This document shows positions 34,789 through 43,287 of a stretch of DNA of 64,000 nucleotides, piece after piece. Both the position numbers and the translations under genes were made by a program. Below the pieces are notes generated by a model. It was not told the DNA's origin, made no database searches, and saw only the letters and a program-made list of their open reading frames with translations. The stretch covers positions 25,337 to 89,336 of the forward strand of contig JAZQCI010000117.1 of the NCBI GenBank assembly GCA_045546175.1, in the 5' to 3' direction. The first letter of the stretch is position 1. Each line of letters opens with the position of its first letter. The DNA is from CAG-791 sp045546175 (GTDB lineage Bacteria > Bacillota > Clostridia > Lachnospirales > Lachnospiraceae).

Positions 34789-35310
34789 ATGCAGGACAAA
34801 CTATACGAGATCTATACGGATGATTCGGGAGCCTTTACGGTCGGCATCATAGCCGCACAGAATAAAGACGACATTGTTTTTAAGGGAATCGATGAAGAGG
34901 GGAAAATCAGCGCCTATTACGCGATGCCGCGAAGGACGGTCAGAGAGATGATCACGGATACGCCCTATCTGGGCAAGATCCGCAAGTATATGCGATACGC
35001 GAAGCTCCATCCCTATGACGGCTGGTTCACACTGCCCGAGATGAAGATTGATCCGGAAGGGCATATTTTGGCACAGATCCTTAAAGCGGCGATGGATTCG
35101 GAAGCGCTGGTCACAGTGTGCAGGAACGGAGAGGAAGAGCTGCTGTGCGGGTATGTGAGTGAAATTGAGAAAGGCAGAGTCCTGCTGGACTGCGTGGACC
35201 CGGAGTCGGCAGAAAATCTGACGCAGGTGAAACTGCGGATAGGGGACCTGGAATACATAGAATACGGCAGCATCGCGAATGAGCTTCTGAGGTTTGCAAA
35301 CAGAAACTGA
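34789..35310 (+). CDS. Uncharacterised soluble protein
   Basis: A 173-residue protein in two similar-looking halves, each a strand-rich module (TDDSGAFTVGIIAAQNKDDIVF and later LVTVCRNGEEELLCGYVSEI) suggestive of Sm-like barrels, which is speculative. It has no signal or membrane segment. Its end lies ten bases before the next start codon. The -10-like TATAAT at 34738 lacks a properly spaced -35, so the promoter is unclear. Confidence 0.6.
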   Translation: MQDKLYEIYTDDSGAFTVGIIAAQNKDDIVFKGIDEEGKISAYYAMPRRTVREMITDTPYLGKIRKYMRYAKLHPYDGWFTLPEMKIDPEGHILAQILKAAMDSEALVTVCRNGEEELLCGYVSEIEKGRVLLDCVDPESAENLTQVKLRIGDLEYIEYGSIANELLRFANRN

Positions 35311-35320
35311 GAGGTTTTTT

Positions 35321-35875
35321 ATGGATCACGAGTCGATGCGCGCTCTCATCGGAGCAGTCCTGCTGTGGGCGATGGGAATCGCGGCGGTACTATATCTGAT
35401 CAGGCACAACTGGGAGCAGATCAGGGAGATCTGTCTGGACGAAAACGGTAAATTTGATCCTATAGGAGGTCTGGAGAAGAAGTTCTCACAGAGCAGCGAG
35501 CCTCAGGAACCGTCGCAGGAACTTACTCCGGACGAGAGATTCATGTCGCTGCTCGCGAAGCAGAAAGGGGCGCAAATGGCCGGATTTGATCCCGAGAGGG
35601 ACCATGTGCGGGAGCACATCATATTTCGCGGACGGGTGCAGGGAGTCGGTTTTCGCTACCAGGCCATGTACGCCGCGCGCACTTACGGGCTGACCGGGTG
35701 GGTGGAGAACCTGCCGGACGGCTCTGTGGAGATGGAAGTGCAGGGGACGCCCGCAGGGATCGGAAGGGTTCTCACACATCTGGGGAGCGGTCACTGGATT
35801 CGCATCGACGACATGGACGTGGAGGAGATCCCGCTGGTACCCGGTGAGCGGGGATTTGGCGTGCGCGGCTACTGA
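35321..35875 (+). CDS. Membrane-tethered acylphosphatase
   Basis: A 184-residue protein with an N-terminal membrane helix (about 8-26), a polar linker of about 70 residues and a C-terminal acylphosphatase domain (about 95-184). FRGRVQGVGFRYQ carries the catalytic Arg and GWVENLPDGSV the catalytic Asn, so it should be active. Ordinary acylphosphatases are about 90 residues and soluble; the anchor is unusual. ATG 35321 has GAGAGG upstream. The active domain would lie in the cytoplasm if the N-terminus is outside. Confidence 0.82.
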   Translation: MDHESMRALIGAVLLWAMGIAAVLYLIRHNWEQIREICLDENGKFDPIGGLEKKFSQSSEPQEPSQELTPDERFMSLLAKQKGAQMAGFDPERDHVREHIIFRGRVQGVGFRYQAMYAARTYGLTGWVENLPDGSVEMEVQGTPAGIGRVLTHLGSGHWIRIDDMDVEEIPLVPGERGFGVRGY

Positions 35876-35924
35876 CCATGCGGCAAAACAGCGCACACGA
35901 GAATGGAAACAGGAGGAGAAAGCC

Positions 35925-36404
35925 TTGCAGGCAGAGCTCAGCACACTCTGCTACCTGGAGAAGGATGAGCAGTATCTGATGCTTCACCGGGTAGTGAAGA
36001 AAAATGATGTGAATAAGGATAAATGGATCGGCGTCGGCGGTCATTTCGAGCAGGACGAGAGCCCGGAGGAGTGCCTTTTGCGGGAAGTCCGCGAGGAGAC
36101 CGGCTACACGCTCACATCCTACAGATTCAGGGGCATCGTCACCTTTGTGTCCGGCGACGGAGTCACGGAATACATGCACCTGTTTACGGCGGACGGCTTC
36201 GAGGGTGAGCCCGTTCCCTGCGACGAGGGCGTCCTGGAATGGGTCCCCAAGAGTCAGATCGACGAGCTCAATATCTGGGAGGGGGACAAAATATTCTTCC
36301 GCCTTCTGACACAGGAAGAGCCCTTCTTCTCCCTCAAGCTGGTCTACGACGGAAAAGGAAGACTGGTGAGCGCCGCACTCAACGGTTCGGCGATGGAACT
36401 ATGA
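35925..36404 (+). CDS. Nudix hydrolase, MutT-like (8-oxo-dGTP type)
   Basis: A 159-residue protein with a complete Nudix box: GGHFEQDESPEECLLREVREETGY (G-x5-E-x7-REVxEETG). STLCYLEKDEQYLMLHR and KWIGVGGH fit the 8-oxo-dGTP diphosphatase branch, so nucleotide sanitation is the likely role. A TTG at 35925 eight bases after AGGAGG is the best start; earlier in-frame codons overlap the acylphosphatase gene. Confidence 0.83.
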   Translation: MQAELSTLCYLEKDEQYLMLHRVVKKNDVNKDKWIGVGGHFEQDESPEECLLREVREETGYTLTSYRFRGIVTFVSGDGVTEYMHLFTADGFEGEPVPCDEGVLEWVPKSQIDELNIWEGDKIFFRLLTQEEPFFSLKLVYDGKGRLVSAALNGSAMEL

Positions 36405-36443
36405 GAGAAATGTCAGTATTAGAGTGAAGGAACATTACTTAAT

Positions 36444-37490
36444 ATGATCGATGGTAATAACAGAACCTCCGGCTACAGAGCATTTATAGCCGGAGAGATG
36501 CTGCTTGCCGCTTCCGTGATCGTGATCGGATTGTTCTCGCAGAGAGGCCCGATCTTAAGGGGATTTGCGGATGAGATAAACGGACAAGCGGCAGAAGGGC
36601 AAGCGCAGGAGGAGCCGTCTCCCGCGCCTTCACAGAATGCCTATGAAGGCTCGACGATGGCGGCGGCGGCATCGACTGCGGCGCCCTCTACGGAAACGGC
36701 CGCTGAAGTAGAACCGGATGAGAACGGCGGCGATCAGTCATCGGCCTACGGACCGGATGAGAACGGCGCTTCACAGTCGCCGGCCTACAGCAAAGTACAG
36801 GAAGACGGACAGAACATCTCTGATTCACTCAAAAAGGACACAGGGCGTATGTACACAGAAAAAGAACTGATTCTTGTCAATCCGTGGCATCTGCTGCCTG
36901 AGGATTACGAGCCGGAGCTGGAGAGCGTGGAGTACGGGCATCAGATGGACGCGTGCGCGGCAGAGCACCTGCGGGACATGCTGGCTGACTGCAGGGCGGC
37001 AGGATATTCGCCCCTGGTATGCAGCTCCTTCAGGCAACGGAGCAAGCAGGAGCGACTGTTTGAGAACGACGTCAGAAGGTTCATGTACAGCGGTATGACC
37101 GAGGAAGAAGCGAGAGCAGAGACAGCCAGAAATGTGGCTGTACCCGGATCGAGCGAACATGAAGCGGGACTTGCGGTGGACATCGTCTATTCCGGGCGGC
37201 AGATTCTCGATGAAGAGCAGGAGAATAATGGGACGCAGCAGTGGCTGATGCATCACTGCCATGAGTATGGCTTTATACTTCGCTATCCTCATGACAAACA
37301 GGAAATCACGGGGATCACTTACGAGCCCTGGCACTACCGTTACGTGGGGGCGGAAGCGGCAGAGGAGATCATGTCCCGGGGAATCTGTCTTGAAGAATAT
37401 CTCGGCGTCATCGACGCTCCGTCCGCTGATCAGGCGCCTGGCACAGAAGAAAATATCGAAGACGGGGAGTCCGGAGAGGAAAACCCCTAA
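36444..37490 (+). CDS. VanY-type (M15B) D-Ala-D-Ala carboxypeptidase
   Basis: A 348-residue secreted or membrane-anchored zinc peptidase. It has a hydrophobic N-terminal helix (about 14-34), a low-complexity Ala/Pro/Glu/Ser linker with two PDENG repeats, and the M15B catalytic domain from about 150. Zinc-site residues are in PGSSEHEAGLAVDI and EPWHYRYVG. It trims peptidoglycan stem peptides. No vanR/S or vanH/A/X genes are near, so this is a housekeeping enzyme, not a vancomycin-resistance cassette. Confidence 0.87.
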   Translation: MIDGNNRTSGYRAFIAGEMLLAASVIVIGLFSQRGPILRGFADEINGQAAEGQAQEEPSPAPSQNAYEGSTMAAAASTAAPSTETAAEVEPDENGGDQSSAYGPDENGASQSPAYSKVQEDGQNISDSLKKDTGRMYTEKELILVNPWHLLPEDYEPELESVEYGHQMDACAAEHLRDMLADCRAAGYSPLVCSSFRQRSKQERLFENDVRRFMYSGMTEEEARAETARNVAVPGSSEHEAGLAVDIVYSGRQILDEEQENNGTQQWLMHHCHEYGFILRYPHDKQEITGITYEPWHYRYVGAEAAEEIMSRGICLEEYLGVIDAPSADQAPGTEENIEDGESGEENP

Positions 37491-37605
37491 GATTTCGAAG
37501 ACACGGAGTGAGCAGGGTGATTTTTGTGATCTAATGTGCTAAACTCATCTTGACAGATGCGTGTACACGGCACGCTTTTACCAGCATTTTCAGGGGGTAA
37601 CGCAT

Positions 37606-39243
37606 ATGGAACAAAATCGTGTATACGTTACGGGCCACAAGCATCCGGATACAGACTCCATTGCTGCGGCGATCGGTTATGCATTTTATAAAAGGGCCAA
37701 CGGGGTCAAGGCGATCCCCTGCCGTCTGGGCAAGCTCAGCGCTGAGACCAAGTATCTGCTGGAGCGCTTCGGCTTTGAAGAGCCGATGCTGCTTGACGAC
37801 GCCAGATACAAACTGGGCGAAATCAATCTGGACGAGCCGGTCTCGATCTCGCCGGACAAGACGCTTTTTGAGGCAATCAGGGTCCTTGCCAAGAACAACC
37901 GGCAGATCTGCAGCATTGTGGACGATGACGGCAAACTGCTGGGCATCGTGACTCGCTCTGACGCGGCGGATATCGCCATGGGCGATACCGAGAGCACGGC
38001 GAGACTTCTCAAGGACACGCCGATCGAGTGTATAAAGACCGCCATCAACGGCAGGATCATCTATGAGGCGCACGGCCGCAAGATGAACGGAAGCGTGGGC
38101 GTAATTGCGATCACAAGTGAAGATCTCTCAAGATTTGAAGTAAAAGACAGGATCATCATCACGGGAAGCGACGCGAAGGCCCAGTCAGAAATGATCCGGC
38201 TTGGAGCGGCAGTGCTGATCGTTGTTCGGGCGGACGATGTCGCGCCGGAAGTGGTCGAGCTGGCAAAAGAGCGCAACTGCTCCATCATTATATCCGGACA
38301 CGGAACGATGAACACGTCCCGCTATGTCTATTTTGCACCGAGAGTGTCCCAGATGATGGTGACCAATCCCATTAAATTCTATGCGTCGGAACTGGTGGAA
38401 GACGCCGGGCGCAAGATGCTCCGCAGCCGTTTCCACGCCTATCCCGTCATTGATGACGACGAGAAGCTTCTGGGATATGTTTCCCGCTACCATGTCATGA
38501 ACACGGGCAGCAAGAAACTCATCCTGGTGGACCACAATGAGTTCTCCCAGTCGGTGAGAGGAATTGAGAAGGCGGAGGTCCTTGAGGTCATCGATCACCA
38601 CAGGATCAATGATTTTTCGACCAATCAGCCGGTGGCATTCCGAAACGAGATCATCGGAAGCAGCGCGACCATCGTCGCGACCATCTTCCGCGAGAATCAG
38701 ATTCCGCTTCCCAAGAACCTGGCGGGGCTGATCCTGGGCGCGATCCTTTCGGATACGCTGAAGTTCCAGTCGCCTACGACTACGCCCAAGGACATCGCGA
38801 CGGCGCAGTTCCTGGCGGGGATTGCAGGTCTGGACATAGACGAATTTGCCAAGGACATGTTCTCCGTCAGCGCGAATATAAAGGGCAAGAGCCTGAACGA
38901 GCTGCTCAATCAGGACATCAAGTTCTTCAATATCGAAGGATGTAAGACCATGATCTCGCAGGTCATCGTCACGTCCGCGGATATCGCAAGGCAGATGGAG
39001 TCGCAGGTCCAGGAACTGCTCGAGCAGTTCGTGAAGAAGAAAGAGCTGGATCTGTGCCTGATGGCGTTTACCAGCATTCTGGAGAACGGTTCCGTGGTGT
39101 TTGCGGCCGGAGACAAGGCGGCCTGGGCGGCCGAGGCCTTCCCCAACAAGGAAGGGGAGACACTCAGCCTGCAGCAGGGAGTGCTCTCCAGAAAATCGCA
39201 GATCCTGCCCAGGATTACGGCGGTGGTTCAGAAATATGCGTAA
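37606..39243 (+). CDS. Manganese-dependent inorganic pyrophosphatase, CBS-DRTGG-DHH type
   Basis: A 545-residue family II pyrophosphatase. The N-terminal DHH metal site GHKHPDTDSIAAAIGYA and the second VIDHHRINDF near residue 330 flank an inserted regulatory module with two CBS domains and a DRTGG domain, which bind adenine nucleotides and control activity. C-terminal DHHA2 region carries RKSQILPR. The enzyme hydrolyses cytosolic PPi. ATG 37606 lies nine bases after a GGGGG site. It is followed by a zinc-ribbon gene. Confidence 0.92.
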   Translation: MEQNRVYVTGHKHPDTDSIAAAIGYAFYKRANGVKAIPCRLGKLSAETKYLLERFGFEEPMLLDDARYKLGEINLDEPVSISPDKTLFEAIRVLAKNNRQICSIVDDDGKLLGIVTRSDAADIAMGDTESTARLLKDTPIECIKTAINGRIIYEAHGRKMNGSVGVIAITSEDLSRFEVKDRIIITGSDAKAQSEMIRLGAAVLIVVRADDVAPEVVELAKERNCSIIISGHGTMNTSRYVYFAPRVSQMMVTNPIKFYASELVEDAGRKMLRSRFHAYPVIDDDEKLLGYVSRYHVMNTGSKKLILVDHNEFSQSVRGIEKAEVLEVIDHHRINDFSTNQPVAFRNEIIGSSATIVATIFRENQIPLPKNLAGLILGAILSDTLKFQSPTTTPKDIATAQFLAGIAGLDIDEFAKDMFSVSANIKGKSLNELLNQDIKFFNIEGCKTMISQVIVTSADIARQMESQVQELLEQFVKKKELDLCLMAFTSILENGSVVFAAGDKAAWAAEAFPNKEGETLSLQQGVLSRKSQILPRITAVVQKYA

Positions 39244-39312
39244 TGTTTGATATATATGCGTGCTAAAAGAAGAATGCTGCCTTCCGGCAGCTGCTGAAAT
39301 AGGAGATAAAAG

Positions 39313-39855
39313 ATGGCCTTTTGGGATGAACTGAAAGAGATGATAACACAGGGCAGCCAGGAAGCAATTCAGAAGACGAAGGACATCGCGGAAGTCATGC
39401 AGACGAACGCCGGCATCTCGGAATCCAAGAGGAAGATCAATGAGCTCTACTCCGAACTTGGCCAGATGCTTGTCAAGGATGCCTTCGACGGGACGACTTC
39501 GGAAGGCCTGGCGGCAATCCTGAGCGACGAGAAGGCGGACGACGCCGCCCACGAGATTGTGCTCAGGAACTGGAGAGAGTACTACACGAAAGTGAGATTT
39601 ATCAGGTCGGAAGAGGAAGTGATCGCGATCGGCGAGCAGAAGATCGCCGAGCTCAAGGCAGAAGATAAGTGCCCCGGCTGCGGCGCAAAGATTCCGAAGG
39701 GCGTTGCGTACTGCCCTGAGTGCGGGACCAGGCTGATCCCGAACGAGCCTGTCCGCGAAGAGGCGCAGGACAGTGCGCAGCCTTCTGCGGAGGAGAATGT
39801 GAAGTCCGGGGAGCAGGCGGCTGCGCCGGAAGATGTGCAGTCCGGTAAAGAGTAA
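39313..39855 (+). CDS. Coiled-coil protein with zinc ribbon
   Basis: A 180-residue cytosolic protein. Residues 1-110 are helical (MITQGSQEAIQKTKDIAEVM and onward), followed by a zinc-ribbon CPGCGAKIPKGVAYCPECG near 118-136 and an acidic disordered tail. The build is common in Lachnospiraceae genomes without known function. A 41-codon membrane-protein gene follows 30 bases later. Confidence 0.75.
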   Translation: MAFWDELKEMITQGSQEAIQKTKDIAEVMQTNAGISESKRKINELYSELGQMLVKDAFDGTTSEGLAAILSDEKADDAAHEIVLRNWREYYTKVRFIRSEEEVIAIGEQKIAELKAEDKCPGCGAKIPKGVAYCPECGTRLIPNEPVREEAQDSAQPSAEENVKSGEQAAAPEDVQSGKE

Positions 39856-39885
39856 CGCATAGTAAAAGCTATTAAAGGAGACGAT

Positions 39886-40011
39886 ATGGATATTGGAGTA
39901 ATTGTCGCTTTAGCGGGACTTGGTCTCACGACCCTTCTTGTGGTTCTCATGGGTATTGTTGCGGGTGTTTCCGCAGTAGTCGGAATCGGAAGTCCTCACG
40001 AGGACGAGTGA
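39886..40011 (+). CDS. 41-residue hydrophobic peptide
   Basis: ATG 39886 opens a 41-codon frame, with AAAGGAG eight bases ahead. The product begins MDIGVIVALAGLGLTTLLVV, has one long or hairpin-like membrane helix and ends GSPHEDE. The good ribosome binding site and the terminator downstream support translation. It sits with the zinc-ribbon gene; the function is unknown. Confidence 0.65.
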   Translation: MDIGVIVALAGLGLTTLLVVLMGIVAGVSAVVGIGSPHEDE

Positions 40012-40077
40012 TATAGGGTACGACAAGATACTGTCGCACTGAGAGAAAGAGAAAACGAGCTTTTCTGAGAATTAAAT

Positions 40078-40105
40078 GGGGCTGCCGCATTAATGCGGCA
40101 GCCCC
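40078..40105. terminator. Bidirectional terminator
   Basis: The perfect stem GGGGCTGCCGCAT (40078-40090) with its complement (40093-40105) closes both the rightward small-peptide gene and the leftward transporter gene; it is preceded by AATTAAAT and followed by TTGCT. Confidence 0.75.
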
Positions 40106-40115
40106 TTGCTGCGTC

Positions 40116-41210
40116 TCACTGAAGTTTCATATCACCATCCTTGATCCAGCCCGCTTTGCGAAGCGGCATCGCGATCAGAGGAGTGAGAACTGCGGGAAGA
40201 ACGAAGGAGATCAGGATCAGTCCGATCCAGTCCATGGCAGTGATGGACGCCTTGGTGCCGGCAGCTACATCTGCCACCCATCCCGCGTAGACGCCGATCT
40301 GGCCGACCAGGCCGCAGGTGCCCATGCCCGAAGCTACGGCACTGGCGGGATCGTTCATCTGCAAGTGGAAGATGCAGGTCGCGATCGGGCCGGTGATGGC
40401 GCTGGTCACGATGGGCGGGATCCAGATTCTGGGGTTTTTCACGATGTTGCCCATCTGCAGCATGGAGGTGCCGATTCCCTGGGAGATCAGGCCGCCCCAC
40501 TTATTTTCTTTAAAGGACATCACTGCAAAGCCGACCATCTGCGCGCAGCAGCCCGCGACAGCGGCGCCGCCGGCAAGTCCCGTGAGGCCGAGTGCCGCAC
40601 AGATCGCTGCCGAAGAAATCGGGAGTGTGAGGGCGATACCGATCACTACGGAGACGACGATGCCCATAAGGAAAGGCTGAAGGTCCGTCGCCCACATGAT
40701 GACGGAACCGACGCTGGACGCAGCCGTTCCGATCGCGGGAGCGATCAGTGCCGAGAGCCCGACGCCGACCAGAATAGTGACCAGGGGAGTGACCAGAATA
40801 TCTACTTTGGTCTCCTTGGAAACTGCTTTGCCGCACTCGGCAGCGATGACCGCTATGAACAGAACGGCCAGGGGGCCGCCCGCGCCGCTTCCGCCGCTGA
40901 GTGTCGTGCTGCCCAGCGCGTTGGCCGCGTATCCGACCGTGGCGAGAGAGAACAGGACGAGGGGCGGAGCCTGCAGCGCATAGCCGATCGCAATCGCCAT
41001 TGCCGCTCCGCTCATGGAGGAAGCATATCCGCCGCAAGTGGAAAGAGCGGGGATTCCCAGCTGCGTCCCCAGCGTGTTGAGGATCGTGCCGATCAGAAGA
41101 GAAGCGAACAGACCTTGGGCCATTGCTCCAAGAGCGTCAATTCCGTAGCGCTTCGCGGATATGACGATGTTTTTGCGCTTAAGAAATTCTTTGATATTCA
41201 TTATTTTCAT
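40116..41210 (-). CDS. PTS EIIC-type/PfoR-family membrane transporter
   Basis: A 364-residue protein with about nine to ten membrane helices of the PTS_EIIC_2 (COG3641, PfoR-like) family: GLFASLLIGTILNTLG near residue 33, GGYASSMSGAAMAIAIGYAL near 60, and long Gly/Ala-rich helices. No EIIA or EIIB genes lie nearby. The adjacent niaR gene and the operator-like palindrome in front suggest that it is a NiaR target and may carry niacin or a related compound; this is inference. ATG 41210 or 41201 may be used, after AAAGGA. Confidence 0.75.
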   Translation of the reverse strand: MKIMNIKEFLKRKNIVISAKRYGIDALGAMAQGLFASLLIGTILNTLGTQLGIPALSTCGGYASSMSGAAMAIAIGYALQAPPLVLFSLATVGYAANALGSTTLSGGSGAGGPLAVLFIAVIAAECGKAVSKETKVDILVTPLVTILVGVGLSALIAPAIGTAASSVGSVIMWATDLQPFLMGIVVSVVIGIALTLPISSAAICAALGLTGLAGGAAVAGCCAQMVGFAVMSFKENKWGGLISQGIGTSMLQMGNIVKNPRIWIPPIVTSAITGPIATCIFHLQMNDPASAVASGMGTCGLVGQIGVYAGWVADVAAGTKASITAMDWIGLILISFVLPAVLTPLIAMPLRKAGWIKDGDMKLQ

Positions 41211-41250
41211 TTCCTTTCTGCCTTAAGCCTGTAAAGATGCAGGTTGACAG

Positions 41251-41301
41251 GTGTCTTGACACGTCTTGTGTATTATTAATGAAAAGCAGGTATTTTGTCA
41301 A
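41251..41301 (-). promoter_or_regulatory. Transporter promoter with probable NiaR operator
   Basis: On the minus strand, TTGACA (41301-41296) and TAATAA (41278-41273), spacing 17, form a promoter. Directly downstream lies the palindrome GTGTC-TT-GACAC (41251-41262), inside a longer near-symmetric GACAGGTGTCTTGACACGTC. Repressor binding there would block initiation. The site-to-NiaR assignment rests on proximity and my recollection of NiaR-type sites. Confidence 0.6.
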
Positions 41302-41309
41302 TACCTGCT
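41285..41309 (-). terminator. Terminator of niaR
   Basis: The ten-base stem AGCAGGTATT / AATACCTGCT (41285-41294 / 41300-41309) is followed on the minus strand by TTTTC. Its loop and right arm contain the -35 box of the next gene. Confidence 0.7.
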
Positions 41310-41322
41310 CCTTTTAGTTCAC

Positions 41323-41835
41323 CTATTGTTCGAATAAAAAACCACTTTCCCTCAGCTTCTGAAGAACCCTGCGGTAGGTCTCCTCATCGGTGCAAAATAT
41401 TGTGTGCAGATGGATCCCTCCCGTCAGGTCGGAGAGCGGCGCCGCGTCGCTCTGCGACACTTTCGCAATAAATTCATCGACGTCGTAGCGCGTGGCGATG
41501 TCGAGCTGCCCCACCAGCTGGCCGTAGATCGGATGCTCGACGATGACGTCCCTGATCAGGCAGCCGTTGTCTACCAGGATCTGAAGCTCCTCCTTCATCT
41601 CTTCCGGCCTGTGCCTGCACGGGATCCTGTGGATGATGCCTTCCGCGCCCCTGGTCAGCACATATCCTCTGGGCGTTGCGGTGATATCGGTGCCCGATGC
41701 CCGAAGGAGCGCTATATCACCTACGATGATCTGGCGGCTCACGCCGAACATACCCGCAAGCTTTCCGGCGGAAACGGGTCCGGCGCAGCCGGTGAGAACC
41801 TTTATGATACTTTGCCTTCTTGAATCGGCCTGCAT
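41323..41835 (-). CDS. niaR: NAD-biosynthesis/niacin transcriptional repressor NiaR
   Basis: A 170-residue repressor with an HTH_11 domain (SAGKLAGMFGVSRQIIVGDIALLR, about 20-45) and a C-terminal 3H domain. The 3H name-giving histidines are seen in RIPCRHRPEE, EHPIYGQL and GIHLHTIF. NiaR binds nicotinic acid and represses NAD synthesis and niacin-uptake genes. The gene immediately downstream is a membrane transporter with a palindromic operator, which fits the regulon. Confidence 0.88.
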   Translation of the reverse strand: MQADSRRQSIIKVLTGCAGPVSAGKLAGMFGVSRQIIVGDIALLRASGTDITATPRGYVLTRGAEGIIHRIPCRHRPEEMKEELQILVDNGCLIRDVIVEHPIYGQLVGQLDIATRYDVDEFIAKVSQSDAAPLSDLTGGIHLHTIFCTDEETYRRVLQKLRESGFLFEQ

Positions 41836-42005
41836 AGATCTACCTGCCTTTCTGAACAGTTGCCATCATTTAAAAGTGGGAACGGGACTTTTTCCCGCTG
41901 AGATAGATTATAGCCCCTGAAGCACTTTTTTGAAAGAACGGGTGAGTGGGCCAAAACTCCCTTTCTTCGGGCAAAATCCATCTTCTTTTTCGGGAGTAGG
42001 TGGGG

Positions 42006-42011
42006 TATAAT
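42006..42011 (+). promoter_or_regulatory. -10 box of the lipoprotein gene
   Basis: A perfect TATAAT at 42006-42011, 63 bases before the start codon. The -35 at 17-base spacing (TTCTTT) is poor. Confidence 0.4.
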
Positions 42012-42074
42012 AGCATCGAAATTGTATGTTCTGCAATAAATAAGAAGAAAAACGGGAAGAATGAGGACAGTTAT

Positions 42075-43241
42075 ATGAACAGGAAACTGACGACAGTGAT
42101 CTTGTGCTGCGCGATGCTGGCGCTTACGGCATGCGGAGGAAAGAAGGAAAAGCAAGCGGAAGAAGAGAAGAATGCAGCTGCCCAGACAACAAAGGAAGAG
42201 GTCGCTGTGCCTGAGAAATATACGCCGGCCGTCCACGAAGAGGGAAAATACTACGTGGGGATCATCCAGCAGTCCGGCAATGAGTCTCTGACTCTGGCAG
42301 CAGAAGGATTTCAGGATCACCTGAATGAACTGATGGGAGACGAGGTAGTGATCGACTACCAGGTCGCGGACGGCACGACAATGGGCTGCGACGTGATCAT
42401 TGACCACTTCATGCAGGACAAGGACGACCTGCTCGTGGTCGGAGGCACCCTCGCGCTCAGACAGGCATACAGTGCGACGAAGGACGTTCCCATTGTGGGT
42501 ATGGGCGTCACAGACTATATCATTGCCGGCGGCGTCAGCTCCGTAAATGAGCCCGGCGGCAATGTGACTGGAATCTCGGATCTTCCTCCCATGGAATCGC
42601 AGAGAGATTATCTGGTGCACGTCGCGGACGGCGGCAGGATCGGCATCGTTTACTGCAGCGAAGAGATGAATTCGGGCTTCCAGTGCAAGCTTATGAAGAG
42701 CTATCTGGGCGACAGCGGTGCGGACTACGGTGAATATACTTTTCGCGATGAGAGCGATATGGAGAGCGTGATCACCAAGGCCTGCGAGGAATGTGGGACG
42801 ATCTATCTCCCGAATGACGATATGCTGGCCAGAAATATGGACATGGTTGGGAGGATCTCTCTTGAAAAGGGGACCAAAGTGTTCGGCTCGAACGAGAATA
42901 TGTGCAAGGCGGGCGCGCTGGCTTCTTACGGCATCGATTACTATGAGATGGGCAAGCGCACGGCTGATATAGCCTATGATGTGCTGGTCTACGGCATCGA
43001 CAAGCCCGACAACTACAACAACGAGGACGATGAGGCCGATGACTATGAGGACAGAGGAGACATCTCCAAGATTTCCATCGACCGCATGCGCGATACGGCC
43101 GTCGCCTATTACAACCCGGTGATCGCCGAGAAGCTGGGCTGGACGCCTGACGGAACTTACACGGCGATCGAGGTGGAAGCGGAAACATCCGGTACACAGG
43201 CGGCGCCTTCAGGGGAAGGAGCGACGGAAACCGCAAACTGA
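42075..43241 (+). CDS. ABC-type solute-binding lipoprotein (TrpX/ABC_sub_bind family)
   Basis: A 388-residue lipoprotein: signal peptide ending in the lipobox LTAC (Cys near residue 20), then a periplasmic-binding fold of the ABC_sub_bind type (YYVGIIQQSGNESLTLAAEG, DDLLVVGGTLALRQAYS, IPIVGMG-like VPIVGMGVT, VFGSNENMCKAGALASYGIDYY). An acidic insert (DDEADDYED) lies near 325. No ABC permease or ATPase gene accompanies it; a two-component system starts 46 bases downstream. ATG 42075 follows GAGGACAG. Confidence 0.82.
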   Translation: MNRKLTTVILCCAMLALTACGGKKEKQAEEEKNAAAQTTKEEVAVPEKYTPAVHEEGKYYVGIIQQSGNESLTLAAEGFQDHLNELMGDEVVIDYQVADGTTMGCDVIIDHFMQDKDDLLVVGGTLALRQAYSATKDVPIVGMGVTDYIIAGGVSSVNEPGGNVTGISDLPPMESQRDYLVHVADGGRIGIVYCSEEMNSGFQCKLMKSYLGDSGADYGEYTFRDESDMESVITKACEECGTIYLPNDDMLARNMDMVGRISLEKGTKVFGSNENMCKAGALASYGIDYYEMGKRTADIAYDVLVYGIDKPDNYNNEDDEADDYEDRGDISKISIDRMRDTAVAYYNPVIAEKLGWTPDGTYTAIEVEAETSGTQAAPSGEGATETAN

Positions 43242-43287
43242 GTACCGTGATGTACGACAAAAGGTAATTTTAAGAGGGTATTTCCAT

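Noticed and set aside
36444..37490. VanY homologue as part of a vancomycin-resistance cluster
   Set aside because: No vanH, ligase, vanX or adjacent VanRS pair; neighbours are housekeeping genes.
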